Shown here: positions 34,096 to 43,109 of the stretch, piece after piece | How the letters are laid out: every line of letters starts with the position of its first letter | Position numbering within the stretch: position 1 is the first letter of the stretch | From: Verrucosispora sioxanthis | GTDB taxonomy: Bacteria; Actinomycetota; Actinomycetes; Mycobacteriales; Micromonosporaceae | Reading direction: 5' to 3' | DNA length: 64,000 nucleotides | NCBI RefSeq assembly: GCF_010560025.1 | Contig: NZ_SAIY01000004.1 | Location: forward strand, 372,001 to 436,000 | The notes under the pieces: model-generated | Seen by the model: the letters and a program-made list of their open reading frames with translations, nothing else | The model's database searches: none | What the model was told of the DNA's origin: nothing | Translations under genes and position numbers: made by a program

Positions 34096-35076
34096 ATGCC
34101 CCTCGCCCGAAACCTCGCCGACGCCACCATCGTGATCACCGGCGCCTCCAGCGGCATCGGCACCGCGACCGCGTACGCCCTGGCGCGTCACGGCAGCACC
34201 GTGGTGCTGGCCGCGCGCTCCGAGCCGGCTCTGCGCGAGGTGGCCCGGCACTGTCGCGAGCTGGGCGGTCGCACCCTGGTGGTGCCCACCGACGTGACGG
34301 ACGCGGACGCCATGCGCCGGCTCGCCGCGACCGCGGTGGCGGAGTTCGGCCGGATCGACGCCTGGATCAACAACGCCGCCGTCGGCACCATCGGGTTGTT
34401 CGACGAGATCCCGGTGGCGGAGTTCCGCCGGGTGCTGGAGGTCAACCTGCTCGGTACGGCGAACGGCATCCGGGCGGCGCTGCCGCACCTCAGCGCTGCC
34501 GGTGGCGGCGTCGTGGTCAACAACGCCTCGGTGCTGGCCGAGGTGGCGATGCCGTACCAGTCCCCGTACAACGCGGCCAAACACGCCATGCGGGGACTGT
34601 CCGACACGGTTCGCCAGGAACTGCGGGCCACCGGACGGGGATCGGTCTCGATCTGCACCGTGCTGCCGGCCACCATCGACACCCCGTTCTTCCGGCACGC
34701 CGCCAACCACAGCGGCCGGCAGGTCCTGCCGCCACCACCGGTCTATCCGCCGGAGGTGGTCGCGGAGACGATCGTCCGGTTGCTCAGGCGACCCCGTCGG
34801 GAGGCGTACGCCGGCGGTGCCGCCCGCCTGATCGGCATGCAGTGGCGGCTGGCACCGGCACTGGCCGAACGGGTCCTCGGCTGGTATGGCCGGTACACCC
34901 AGTTCGGGCCGCCGCCGACGGCCGACACCACCGGCAACGTCTTCCGTCCCGACGCCGCGGCGAGCACCGACGGCGGCTGGCACGGCCGGCGTCGCCAACT
35001 GGTCCGGATCTCCGCCGCGTTCGGGCTGGCCGCCGCCGGCACCGCCGCCGCGCTGGCCCGGCGGTTGACCCGCTGA
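34096..35076 (+). CDS. Short-chain dehydrogenase/reductase with membrane-like tail
   Basis: 326 aa from ATG 34096. Classical SDR: VITGASSGIGTATAYAL (cofactor), INNAAVG, active-site Ser in NNASVLAE and YNAAKHAM (Tyr-x3-Lys). The first 260 residues are a normal SDR; the C-terminal extension ends in a hydrophobic stretch (ISAAFGLAAAGTAAALA) with basic end, which could bind the membrane. The GITGASSG-like GASSGIG suggests NADP. The substrate is unknown. Confidence 0.9.
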   Translation: MPLARNLADATIVITGASSGIGTATAYALARHGSTVVLAARSEPALREVARHCRELGGRTLVVPTDVTDADAMRRLAATAVAEFGRIDAWINNAAVGTIGLFDEIPVAEFRRVLEVNLLGTANGIRAALPHLSAAGGGVVVNNASVLAEVAMPYQSPYNAAKHAMRGLSDTVRQELRATGRGSVSICTVLPATIDTPFFRHAANHSGRQVLPPPPVYPPEVVAETIVRLLRRPRREAYAGGAARLIGMQWRLAPALAERVLGWYGRYTQFGPPPTADTTGNVFRPDAAASTDGGWHGRRRQLVRISAAFGLAAAGTAAALARRLTR

Positions 35077-35144
35077 GGACGGGACGTGGCGACCTCGCCC
35101 GGCCGGGCCGGTTACGGCGGGAGGGCAGCGGGTAGTGGTCAGTC

Positions 35145-35717
35145 ATGCGCGACGACGAGTACCCGACCCCCGTGTCCGATCCCGAGGCCGACGGCCTGCC
35201 CGACACCGCCGACGACGATTCGACGGCCGGGGACGACGTGCTGACCGGTCGGGAAGCGGACGGCCCGGCACCGGCTCAGCTGCCCGGTGACCGGACGCCG
35301 GTGGCGGTCGACGAGTTCGGCACCACCGCCGAGGAGCAGCTCGACGGCGAGTCGTTGGACTACAAGCTGAGCCGGGAACGGTTCGAGCTGCCGGTCGACG
35401 ACCCGCTGGCCGGTCCGGTCGATCCGGACATCGCGGCCGAGGCGGACAGCCGGGAGCAGGCGGCGCAGGCGCAGCTCGACGCCGATGTGATCGATCCGGG
35501 CCCCACCTCCGACCCGAACTCCCCGGTCTCCCTCTACGACCACGACCGGCTGGGCACCAGTGCGGACGCGACCGTGGGCCGGCTGGTCGAACCGGACGAG
35601 GGGGCGCACACCGATCAGGAGACCGATTCGATCGCGTACGACGCGGGGGCCGCCGGTGGCGGTGCCAGCGCCGAGGAACTGGCCGTGCACGAGACCCGGC
35701 CGCCGCACTCGGTCTGA
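35145..35717 (+). CDS. Acidic DUF5709-like protein
   Basis: 190 aa, very rich in Asp/Glu and Pro, with no membrane segment and little predicted order. Recognisable blocks are TAEEQLDGESLDYKLSRE and SVSLYD-like SPVSLYDHDRLG plus VGRLVEPDEGAHTDQETDSIAYD, all typical of the DUF5709 family of actinobacteria. The function is unknown; it may be a stress or desiccation protein, but this is a guess. It is a stand-alone gene. Confidence 0.8.
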   Translation: MRDDEYPTPVSDPEADGLPDTADDDSTAGDDVLTGREADGPAPAQLPGDRTPVAVDEFGTTAEEQLDGESLDYKLSRERFELPVDDPLAGPVDPDIAAEADSREQAAQAQLDADVIDPGPTSDPNSPVSLYDHDRLGTSADATVGRLVEPDEGAHTDQETDSIAYDAGAAGGGASAEELAVHETRPPHSV

Positions 35718-35734
35718 CCAGCCGGCGCCGACGC

Positions 35735-36400
35735 TCAGTCGTCCAGGCCGCGTTCGATCGCGTACCGGGTCAGCTCGACCCGGTTGTGCAGCTGAAGCTT
35801 GCCGAGCGTGTTCTGCACGTGGTTCTGCACCGTACGGTGCGACAGCCCGAGGCGCTCGGCGATCTGCCGGTACGACATCCCCTTGGCCACCAGGCGCAGC
35901 ACCTCGGTCTCCCGGTCGGTGAGCCGGGGTGCCGCCGCCGCCCGGGCCCCGGTCGCCGCGTGGTCACCGCCGGCGGCCAGTCGGCGGTACTCGCCGAGGA
36001 CCAACCCGGCCAGGCCCGGCGTGAAGACGGGCTCGCCCGCCGCGGTGCGCCGCACCGCCGCCAGAAACTCCGCCAGCCCGGCGGATTTCAGCAGGTAGCC
36101 GGTGGCACCGGCCTTCACCGCGTCGAGCACGCCCTGCTGCTCACCGCTGGCCGAGAGCATGAGCACCCGCACCCCGGCGTGCGCCGCTCGCAGGCCGTGG
36201 ATCACCTCGACGCCGGAGATGTCCGGCAGTTGCAGGTCGAGCACCACCACGTCGGGGCGGGCCGCGGCGACCACCCGGATCGCCTGGCGGCCCTCGCCAC
36301 AGCTGGCCACCACCTCGTGACCAGCCTCGGCCAGGTCGCGGGCCACCCCTTCCCGCCACATCGGGTGATCGTCCACCACCATCACGCGTACGCCGTTCAC
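35735..36400 (-). CDS. NarL/FixJ-family response regulator
   Basis: 221 aa from GTG 36400, overlapping the kinase stop (GTGA). Receiver domain: VMVVDDHPMWREGVARDL, phosphoacceptor Asp in DVVVLDLQLPD (about 55) and the conserved Lys in AGATGYLLKSAG (about 105). C-terminal LuxR HTH: LTDRETEVLRLVAKGMSYRQIAERLGLSHRTVQNHVQNTLGKL span. It is transcribed with the histidine kinase and is presumably its cognate partner. The signal is unknown. Confidence 0.94.
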   Translation of the reverse strand: MNGVRVMVVDDHPMWREGVARDLAEAGHEVVASCGEGRQAIRVVAAARPDVVVLDLQLPDISGVEVIHGLRAAHAGVRVLMLSASGEQQGVLDAVKAGATGYLLKSAGLAEFLAAVRRTAAGEPVFTPGLAGLVLGEYRRLAAGGDHAATGARAAAAPRLTDRETEVLRLVAKGMSYRQIAERLGLSHRTVQNHVQNTLGKLQLHNRVELTRYAIERGLDD

Positions 36401-37569
36401 GGCTGCCTCCTCGACACGGTGAGTTCCACCTCGGTGCCGGCACCCGGCGTCGAGTTGATCCGGGCGGTACCGCCCAGGTCGGTCAGCCGGCCCCGGATGG
36501 CCTGCGCGACGCCCAGCCGCCCCTGTGCCGCCGCCTCGGCCAGGCGTTCGGGCGGGAAACCCGGCCCCTCGTCCCGGATCGACACGGTGACCGCCGACCC
36601 CTCGTCCTCGACCAGCACCCAGGCCCGACCGCCGCCGTGCCGGGTCACGTTGTCCAGCGCCGCGGCGACGGCCGCCGCCAACTCGCGGGCCACCGCCGCA
36701 GGCAGCGGCACCGGGCCCGCCGGTGCGGACAGCGAGACGGTGGCCGAGGCGTGCCGGCCGAGCAGGGTGCGCAGATCCACCGGTGCGTCGGCGGCAGCGG
36801 CCGGGACCGCTGCGGCACCGGAGATCAGCGACCGCAGCGCCACCTCCTGCTCGCCGGCCAGCCGGGCCAGCTCGCCCGCCTCCCCGTCAAGGTGGGCACC
36901 ACGCCGCTGGACCAGGGCGAGCACCTGGAGCACCGAGTCGTGGATGTCCCGGGCCAACCGTTCGCGTTCCCGGGTGGCGGCCTCCAACTCGACCGCCCGG
37001 TGCAGCCGTTCCCCGGCGGTCACCGTGAGCCGGGCGACGTGCCCGACCACCACGCCGGCCAGCAGCATCAGGATCGCGCCGTTGAACGCGCTCGGGGTGA
37101 CCATGCCCCGGGTGCTCAGGTCGGTCGCGCCGAGCACCAGCGCCGCGACCGCGCCGCGCCGCCGCCCACCGGCGACCGCCCAGGCCAGCACCGGCCCGCT
37201 CAGCCAGGCCACCGGCAGGGTCGGCAGCCCGGCGTCGAGCGCCGGTCGGCCCATCACCCACGGAGTGGCCAGCAGGATCGCCACCACCACGCCCAGATCG
37301 GTCAGGAGCAGTGGCCAGCCGCGCCGGGCCGGGACCGCGTACCCGATGGCGGCGACGCCGGTCCAGACCGCCATGACCAGCACCAACGCCCCGGCGGCGA
37401 GGGGATGGGCGTAGCGGTCCCCGTCGCGGATCAACACCACGCAGACGTACGCCAGGGACGCCACCCGGAAGACCGCGACGGCCCGCCAGAGCGGCACCGC
37501 GAAACCACCGGCAGCAGGCACGTGCGCCACGATGCCACAGGCCGCCGTGGCCCCCGACGGCCGATGCAC
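36397..37569 (-). CDS. Membrane sensor histidine kinase (HisKA_3)
   Basis: 390 aa from GTG 37569 (open further upstream to 37662 but without helix or homology). About six N-terminal membrane helices form the sensor (residues about 15-180). A cytoplasmic helix with the HisKA_3 phosphoacceptor LARDIHDSVLQVLALVQRRG follows, then HATPase with DNVTRHGGG (N box) and DEGPGFPPE (G box). This is the NarX/DesK/LiaS class that pairs with NarL-type regulators such as the next gene. Its 5' end is divergent from an ATP-binding regulator gene. Confidence 0.88.
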   Translation of the reverse strand: MHRPSGATAACGIVAHVPAAGGFAVPLWRAVAVFRVASLAYVCVVLIRDGDRYAHPLAAGALVLVMAVWTGVAAIGYAVPARRGWPLLLTDLGVVVAILLATPWVMGRPALDAGLPTLPVAWLSGPVLAWAVAGGRRRGAVAALVLGATDLSTRGMVTPSAFNGAILMLLAGVVVGHVARLTVTAGERLHRAVELEAATRERERLARDIHDSVLQVLALVQRRGAHLDGEAGELARLAGEQEVALRSLISGAAAVPAAAADAPVDLRTLLGRHASATVSLSAPAGPVPLPAAVARELAAAVAAALDNVTRHGGGRAWVLVEDEGSAVTVSIRDEGPGFPPERLAEAAAQGRLGVAQAIRGRLTDLGGTARINSTPGAGTEVELTVSRRQP

Positions 37570-37637
37570 CTCGAACAACCATGACGTACGGTGGTAAAAG
37601 CCGCGTAAAACTCTGCGATCTCTGTCGGGACGGGGCC

Positions 37638-38111
37638 ATGACGAACGCAGGATCTCCCCCACCGCGTACGGTGGTGCCCATCGAACACGCCCTCCTGATC
37701 GCCGACGCCTTCGACCAGGCCCAGGTGACCGAGCTCCGACACTCGGTCGCCGCCTGCGCGCGCGCCGCCGGGCTGCGCGACGAGCGACTGGACGACTACG
37801 TGCTCGCCGTGAACGAGCTGATCACCAACGCGGTCCGGCACGGCGGCGGACGGGGCTGGCTGCGGCTGTGGAAAGAGCCCGGCCTGGTGTTGTGCGAGGT
37901 CGCCGATCACGGTCCCGGCATCAGCACGCAGGACCTCGGCAACCGCAGCCGACCCGCGCCCGACACGGCCGGTGGCTGGGGTCTCTGGCTGGCCCGCGAG
38001 CTGACCGACGCGATGGACGTGGAGACCGGATCGGCCGGCACCACGGTACGCATCACCAGCGCGACCGTCCCCGCCGAGCAGCACGTCGGCCGCCACCGCA
38101 GCGGCGAGTAA
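37638..38111 (+). CDS. HATPase_c_2 anti-sigma-type ATP-binding protein
   Basis: 157 aa from ATG 37638. The Bergerat fold is well conserved: N box DYVLAVNELITNAVRHGGGRG, G1 EVADHGPGI, then GGWGLWLARELTDAMDV (lid/G2). Such single-domain proteins act as anti-sigma factors or SpoIIE-linked kinases in actinobacteria. The neighbouring divergent histidine kinase may be unrelated. It converges with purC, 12 bases away. Confidence 0.88.
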   Translation: MTNAGSPPPRTVVPIEHALLIADAFDQAQVTELRHSVAACARAAGLRDERLDDYVLAVNELITNAVRHGGGRGWLRLWKEPGLVLCEVADHGPGISTQDLGNRSRPAPDTAGGWGLWLARELTDAMDVETGSAGTTVRITSATVPAEQHVGRHRSGE

Positions 38112-38123
38112 CAGCCGCGGAAC

Positions 38124-38954
38124 CTACCAGCGGTTGCCGGTCAGCTTCTCGTAGACATCCACGTAACGGGCCCGGGTGGCGTCGACCACGTCGGCGGGCA
38201 CCTCCGGTGCCGGATGCCGCTTGTCCCACCCGCTGCGCGCCGCCCAGTCCCGCACGTACTGCTTGTCGTAGGAGAACTGGGCACGTCCGGGCTGGTACGA
38301 CTCGGCCGGCCAGAACCGGGACGAGTCCGGGGTGAGCAGCTCGTCGCCGAGGACCAGGGTGCCGTCCGGCGCCCAGCCAAGCTCGATCTTGGTGTCGGCG
38401 ACCAGGATGCCCCGATCGGCGGCCAGCTCGGCGCCTCGGCAGTACACGTCGATGGTCACCTGCCGCAACCGGTCGGCGGTCTGGGCGCCGACCTTGTCGG
38501 CCACCTCGGCGAAGGTCATCGGCTCGTCGTGCTCACCCACCGGCGCCTTGGTGGACGGCGTGAAGATCGGCTCGGGCAGGATGGACGCCTCCACCAGCCC
38601 GCGCGGCAGCTCGACACCGGAGACCTTCCCGGTGCTCTCGTACTCCTTCAGGCCGCCGCCGGTGAGAAAGCCGCGGGCGACGCACTCGACCGGGACCATC
38701 TCCAGCCGGCGGCACCGGATCGCCCGGCCGGCGAACTCCGGCGGCACGTCGGTGGCCGAGATCACGTGGTTGGGCACCAGGTCGGCCAGCTGCTCGAACC
38801 ACCACAGCGACAGCGCGGTGAGCAGCTTGCCCTTGTCCGGAATCGGGGTCGGCAGGACCACGTCGTAGACGGAGATGCGGTCGGAGGCGACCAGGATCAG
38901 GTCATCGCCCTCGGCGTAGACGTCCCTCACCTTGCCCGAGTGCAGAAGTTCCAC
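38124..38954 (-). CDS. purC: Phosphoribosylaminoimidazole-succinocarboxamide synthase
   Basis: Joins CAIR and aspartate in purine synthesis. 276 aa from GTG 38954. The signatures are VELLHSGKVRDVY, VASDRISVYDVVLPTPIPDKG, RRLEMVPVECVARGFLTG, DTKIELGW and SYDKQYVRDWA. No Shine-Dalgarno precedes the GTG. TACTTG 8 bases upstream could be a -10, so the transcript may be leaderless. Codons further upstream have no family similarity. Confidence 0.94.
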   Translation of the reverse strand: MELLHSGKVRDVYAEGDDLILVASDRISVYDVVLPTPIPDKGKLLTALSLWWFEQLADLVPNHVISATDVPPEFAGRAIRCRRLEMVPVECVARGFLTGGGLKEYESTGKVSGVELPRGLVEASILPEPIFTPSTKAPVGEHDEPMTFAEVADKVGAQTADRLRQVTIDVYCRGAELAADRGILVADTKIELGWAPDGTLVLGDELLTPDSSRFWPAESYQPGRAQFSYDKQYVRDWAARSGWDKRHPAPEVPADVVDATRARYVDVYEKLTGNRW

Positions 38955-38980
38955 GCGGACAAGTAGACCACGCGCGGGGC

Positions 38981-39020
38981 GTACCGCCGCTGGCGGTACG
39001 CAGCGCGACCGCCAGCGGCG
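38981..39020 (-). terminator. Overlapping hairpins between a small membrane gene and purC
   Basis: CGCCGCTGGCGGT (38985-38997) pairs with 39008-39020 (13 bp, 10-nt loop). An alternative stem, GTACCGCC/GGCGGTAC (38981-38999, 3-nt loop), uses the same bases and excludes it. It most simply terminates the upstream 79-residue gene. Confidence 0.6.
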
Positions 39021-39055
39021 CGAGCGGTCCCGCCGGAACCGGCTGCCCGGGCCGG

Positions 39056-39295
39056 TCAGCGCCGGCGGCGGGTCATCCGGATCACCAGTAGGACGATCAC
39101 AGCCACCACCGCCAGGCAGCAGAGCAGACTCAGGAAGCCGAAGACGCCGACGCCGCGCCCGCGCCGGCGAGCCGCCTCCACCACCAGTTCGCCGGTGCCG
39201 GTCGACGCCCACGCCGCGACCGGAACGAAGACCGTCAGCACGACCGTGCCCAGGAGCGTGCCGAGCCGCCCCCACCATTTACCGAAGGAAGACAT
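39056..39295 (-). CDS. Small two-helix membrane protein (79 aa)
   Basis: From ATG 39295: a short polar start (MSSFGKWWGRL), a first hydrophobic helix (about 12-31), a charged loop with RRRGRG (about 43-48), a second helix (about 51-73) and a basic tail (RMTRRRR). Both ends would be cytoplasmic if the loop is outside, although the basic loop argues for the reverse. The first helix ending VAAWASTG also resembles a signal sequence. The family is unknown. It is followed by a strong hairpin. Confidence 0.65.
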   Translation of the reverse strand: MSSFGKWWGRLGTLLGTVVLTVFVPVAAWASTGTGELVVEAARRRGRGVGVFGFLSLLCCLAVVAVIVLLVIRMTRRRR

Positions 39296-39375
39296 GCGTT
39301 CATCCTTGCCGAGAGGTGCAACCCTGGCCGTCCGAACGACCGCGCGTGTCGACGTCGGGGACGGTGCCGGACAAA

Positions 39376-39411
39376 CGACAGCGGCCCCGGACGGATCCGG
39401 GGCCGCTGTCG
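39376..39411 (-). terminator. Terminator of the first initiator tRNA
   Basis: CGACAGCGGCCCCGG (39376-39390) and its perfect complement (39397-39411) form a 15-bp stem with a 6-nt loop. The minus-strand continuation GTTTGT adds a short T run, and it lies 7 bases from the tRNA 3' end. Confidence 0.88.
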
Positions 39412-39417
39412 TAGCAG

Positions 39418-39491
39418 TAGCGGGGACAGGATTTGAACCTGCGACCTCTGGGTTATGAGCCCAGCGAGCTACCGAGCTGCTCCACCCCGCG
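39418..39491 (-). tRNA. Initiator tRNA-Met (CAU), copy 1
   Basis: 74 nt without an encoded CCA. On the minus strand it begins CGCGGGGTGGAGCAG. The anticodon stem carries the three initiator-specific G:C pairs (GGGCTCATAACCC), and the T loop is TTCAAAT. The acceptor ends CCCCGCTA, so position 1-72 is an unpaired C-U, another initiator feature. It is identical to the copy at 39728-39801. Confidence 0.97.
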
Positions 39492-39684
39492 TCGGTAGAA
39501 CCAGCCTACCCCATCGGTAATCGTCCTCGTCGGCAGCCCCACCCGTACCGCCCCGACCGGTTGTCGGCTCCACCGCTCCACAGCCGATCCCCCGGTCAGC
39601 GGGTGTCGGTACCGAGCCGGACGGCCCTGGAAACACGCGGGCGCCCGGCCACGGCCCAGCAGGCCCGAGGACCCGGCCGACAAA

Positions 39685-39722
39685 CGGAAACGGCCCCGGA
39701 GGACTCTCCGGGGCCGTTTCCG
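39685..39722 (-). terminator. Terminator of the second initiator tRNA
   Basis: CGGAAACGGCCCCGGA (39685-39700) pairs with 39707-39722 (16 bp, 6-nt loop). On the minus strand it is followed by TTTGT. It is similar in core to the other tRNA terminator (shared CGGCCCCGG). Confidence 0.88.
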
Positions 39723-39727
39723 TGCAG

Positions 39728-39801
39728 TAGCGGGGACAGGATTTGAACCTGCGACCTCTGGGTTATGAGCCCAGCGAGCTACCGAGCTGCTCCACCCCGC
39801 G
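39728..39801 (-). tRNA. Initiator tRNA-Met (CAU), copy 2
   Basis: Same 74-nt sequence as copy 1, 310 bases away in the same direction, with the same GCAG 3' flank and CGTCGG 5' flank. This looks like a tandem duplication including terminator cores. Initiator features are as for copy 1. Confidence 0.97.
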
Positions 39802-39925
39802 TCGGTAGATCCACCGTAGCGCACCACCCGCGTCGCCCGCAAAACGACCCACGGAACGCCTCGTGCCGGCGCACCGCCGCGCCGATCTCCGGTCGGCGTC
39901 CGGGCGGGTCGCCCCGCGGACACGG

Positions 39926-39971
39926 TGCGGCCCGCGGCCCCGGGCGAGGAACGCCGGAGTCGCGGGCCGCA
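39926..39971 (-). terminator. Terminator after the UPF0182 gene
   Basis: TGCGGCCCGCG (39926-39936) pairs with CGCGGGCCGCA (39961-39971), 24-nt loop. It starts 14 bases past the UPF0182 stop on the minus strand. Confidence 0.7.
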
Positions 39972-39984
39972 TCGTGGCTGTCGG

Positions 39985-42900
39985 TCAGCCGGTTGGTGAA
40001 GGGCTGCCGGACGGAGCCGGCGGGTTCGGCGTGCCGTTGCCGCCCGACGCCTGCTGAGCCTGCTGGAACGCGGTGAGCGCCTCGTCCAGTGCCGCCAGCG
40101 CACGACCGTACCGCTCGAAGTCGCCGGACGCCTGCGCGGCCCGCACCTCGGTGATCGCGGCCCGTACCCGCTCGGCGGCCGCACCGAGTTCGCCGGTGGG
40201 CGGCGGAGCGTCACCCGGCGACGGGGTGGCCGACGGCGACGGCGGCGGCGGCTCCTCGCCCTCGGGCGGTGGCTCCTCGCCCCCGGTCGGCGGCGGGTTA
40301 CCGGCCGCGGCCTGCTTGCCCTGCTCGACGAGCTGCTTGATGCCGTCGGCGACGTTGTCGGCCAGCACGACGTAGGAACCACCGTCGCCGTACGACATCA
40401 GCACCTTCTGCAACAGCGGATACGCGTCCTGCTGGTTGCTCTTGACGTAGACCGGCTCGACGTAGAGCATCCCGTTGCCGAAGGGCAGCGACAGCAGGTT
40501 GCCGTACTGCACCTGGGCCTGGTTGGAGGAGAGCAGGTTCAGTTGCTGCCGGATGGTGGCGTTGGTGTTCGTCATCCGCTGGTGCACCTGCACCGGCCCG
40601 GAGATCGCCGTCTGGTCCGGCAGCTCCAGCACCTGCAACGTCGGCCTGCCGTCCTGGTACGAACCGGAGATCAGTGCGGCCAGGTTCTGCCGACCGTTGG
40701 GGGTCACCGCGCTGGTCAGCTGGAAGCGTGGCGCATCCTGGCCCGGGAACCGGGTGTAGAGGTAGTACGGCGGCTGCTTCTGCCCGCTGTCCGGCGCGTC
40801 CGGCACGTTCGGCACCTGCCAGAAGTCCTGGCCGGAGTAGAAGTCGCCGGGGTTGGTCACGTGGAACCGGGTCAGCAGGTTGCGCTGCACCTTGAACAGG
40901 TCGGCCGGGTACCGGAAGTGGTCGGCCAGCGCCGGCGGGATCTCGGCGCGTGGTTTGATCAGGTCTCCGCCGAACGCCTTGTTCCACGCCTTGAGCACCG
41001 GGTCGTTCTCGTCGAACTCGTAGAGAACCACGGTGCCGTCGTACGCGTCGACGGTCGCCTTCACGGAGTTCCGGATGTAGTTGACGTTCTCCCGGGCCAG
41101 CTGGATGGTGCCCCGGCCGGTCAGCTCGTCGGTGGTTTCCTGCTGGAGGTTGACCCGCTCCGCGTACGGATAGGTCGCGGCGGTGGTGTAACCGTCGACG
41201 ATCCACTGCACCCGGCCGTCGACCAGGGCGGGGTACGGGTCACCGTCCAGCGTGAGGAACGGGGCGACCTTCTCCACCCGGTCCCGAGGGTTACGCACGT
41301 AGAGCAGCTTGGAGTTGTCGTTTACCGCCTCGGAGAGCAGGAAGTTCGCCTCCTGCTCCTTGATCGCGTAGAGCAGGCGACGGGTGAACGAGCCGATCTC
41401 GACGCCGCCGGAACCGGTGTAGGTGTAGTACGACTCGGGTCCCTCACCGTCCTCGCCGCTCTCCCCCGCCGGGCGGTCGAACTCGGCCGGGTTGGCGTCC
41501 GCGTTCGGCCTCCCGACGATGGCGTAGTCACCGGTGGCCATCCGCTCGCCGTAGTAGATCCGGGGCTGGCTCGCCGGGATCAGGTCGGTGGCCGACGCGC
41601 ACGACTCCTGCGTCCGCTCGCCGAGCGAACCAGAGACGAAGAACGGCTGCCCACCGCAGACCACCCGGTTCGCGGGCGCGGCCACCACCCCGTAGCCGTG
41701 GGTGTAGACGGTGTGCCGGTTGATCCAGTTGCTCTGCTGCGCGGTCAACTCGCCATAGTTGATCTCACGTACGCCGACCACGTAGTCCTGGGTCGCGCCG
41801 TTTAGCGTGTACCTGTCGATGTCCAGCTTGGGACCGAAGTCGTAGAAGCCACGGACCTGCTGGAGCTGGGTGTAGGTCTCGCTGACCAGCTGCGGATCGA
41901 GCAGTCGGACGTTCGGCACCACCGACGTGTCGGTGGCCAGGCTCTCCGGCGGGTTCAGGTTGTTGGCCGAGTACGCCGAACTCTGGGTGATGTCCAGTCC
42001 GAACGACGCGCGGGTGGCGTCGATGCTGCGCTGGATGTACGGCGCCTCCTTGTCCCGGGCGCTGGGCTTGACCTCGAAGGTCTGCACCGCCCACGGGTAG
42101 ATGCCGCCGATCGCCACCGCGGAGACGCCGAGCAGGGCCAACGAGATGCCCGGCCAGACCAGGTTGCGCATCCAGGCGTTGGAGAAGACGATGATCGCGA
42201 TCGCCACCACCACGGAGATGTAGGCGAGGATCTCCTTCGCCGGCAGCAGCGCGTTGATGTCGGCGTAGCCGGCGCCGTAGACGTTCACGCCGTCGTTGTA
42301 CTCCAACAGCATCGCTCGCCGGTCCAGCACGTACGCGACGGCCTTGAGCAGGACGAAGACCGCGACCAGCGTACTCAGGTGGGCCCGGGCGGCGTTGCTC
42401 ATCCGGTCGCCGACGCCCTGCAGGCGCACCCCGCCGAACAGGTAGTGCACGGCCAGTGCGCCGATCAGCGCCAGCACCACCGAGGTGAAACCGAGCCCCA
42501 GCAGGAACCGCCAGAACGGCAGCTGGAAGACGTAGAAACCGACATCGACGCCGAACTCCGGGTCGTCCACACCGAAGTTGCCGCCGTGCAGGAAGAGCAG
42601 CCACTGGTTCCAGCGGCTCTGCGCCGACAGGCCGGCGAAGAGGCCGACGATGGCGGCGGCCGCAGTGATCCACAGGCCCAGTCGGGGGCCGAGCAGCATC
42701 CGGTACCGCTCCAGGGTGGCCTGTTCCGGTGAGTGGGGTCGCATCCGTGGGCGTAGCCGTTGCGCGAGCCAGAGATTGCCGCCGACGATCGCCGCCATCG
42801 CCAGGCCCGCGGCCAGGAAGAGCAGCAGCCGGGTGACCAGCACCCCCCGGAACACCTCGGTGTAGTCGACCTCGGAGAACCAGAGCCAGTCCGTCCAGGC

Positions 42901-43008
42901 CTGCACTCCCCAGCCGAGCAGGGTGAACAGCACGAACACCCCGATCAGGACCCCGATCGTGACGCGTCCGCGTCGGCTCATCCTCGGCAGGGGGCTGCTG
43001 CTACGCAT
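39985..43008 (-). CDS. UPF0182-family large membrane protein
   Basis: 1007 aa from ATG 43008 (or GTG 43014). Seven N-terminal membrane helices (from VTIGVLIGVFVLFTLLGWG to about residue 310) precede a large extracytoplasmic domain, then a Pro/Glu-rich linker and a final helical segment. WTDWLWFSEVDYTEVF after the first helix is the family hallmark. The family (COG1615, Rv3193c in M. tuberculosis) has no established function. The C-terminal end is low-complexity (PPPEGEEPPPPSPSATPSPG) and variable in the family. Confidence 0.93.
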   Translation of the reverse strand: MRSSSPLPRMSRRGRVTIGVLIGVFVLFTLLGWGVQAWTDWLWFSEVDYTEVFRGVLVTRLLLFLAAGLAMAAIVGGNLWLAQRLRPRMRPHSPEQATLERYRMLLGPRLGLWITAAAAIVGLFAGLSAQSRWNQWLLFLHGGNFGVDDPEFGVDVGFYVFQLPFWRFLLGLGFTSVVLALIGALAVHYLFGGVRLQGVGDRMSNAARAHLSTLVAVFVLLKAVAYVLDRRAMLLEYNDGVNVYGAGYADINALLPAKEILAYISVVVAIAIIVFSNAWMRNLVWPGISLALLGVSAVAIGGIYPWAVQTFEVKPSARDKEAPYIQRSIDATRASFGLDITQSSAYSANNLNPPESLATDTSVVPNVRLLDPQLVSETYTQLQQVRGFYDFGPKLDIDRYTLNGATQDYVVGVREINYGELTAQQSNWINRHTVYTHGYGVVAAPANRVVCGGQPFFVSGSLGERTQESCASATDLIPASQPRIYYGERMATGDYAIVGRPNADANPAEFDRPAGESGEDGEGPESYYTYTGSGGVEIGSFTRRLLYAIKEQEANFLLSEAVNDNSKLLYVRNPRDRVEKVAPFLTLDGDPYPALVDGRVQWIVDGYTTAATYPYAERVNLQQETTDELTGRGTIQLARENVNYIRNSVKATVDAYDGTVVLYEFDENDPVLKAWNKAFGGDLIKPRAEIPPALADHFRYPADLFKVQRNLLTRFHVTNPGDFYSGQDFWQVPNVPDAPDSGQKQPPYYLYTRFPGQDAPRFQLTSAVTPNGRQNLAALISGSYQDGRPTLQVLELPDQTAISGPVQVHQRMTNTNATIRQQLNLLSSNQAQVQYGNLLSLPFGNGMLYVEPVYVKSNQQDAYPLLQKVLMSYGDGGSYVVLADNVADGIKQLVEQGKQAAAGNPPPTGGEEPPPEGEEPPPPSPSATPSPGDAPPPTGELGAAAERVRAAITEVRAAQASGDFERYGRALAALDEALTAFQQAQQASGGNGTPNPPAPSGSPSPTG

Positions 43009-43109
43009 GACCACTGTTGGCTCCGCACGCTCGTTATGATCGGCTCCGACCAGGCACCCAGAGTACGGGGTGTTCCTGAAAGCGTGAGCGCAAGGTCATG
43101 CCGCGCGGC

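Noticed and set aside
39561..39746. ORFs between and across the two tRNA genes
   Set aside because: They run through terminator and tRNA sequence and repeat the same tRNA-derived peptide; not coding.
39418..39801. Reading the two tRNAs as elongator tRNA-Met
   Set aside because: The three G:C pairs in the anticodon stem and the unpaired 1-72 position are initiator features.
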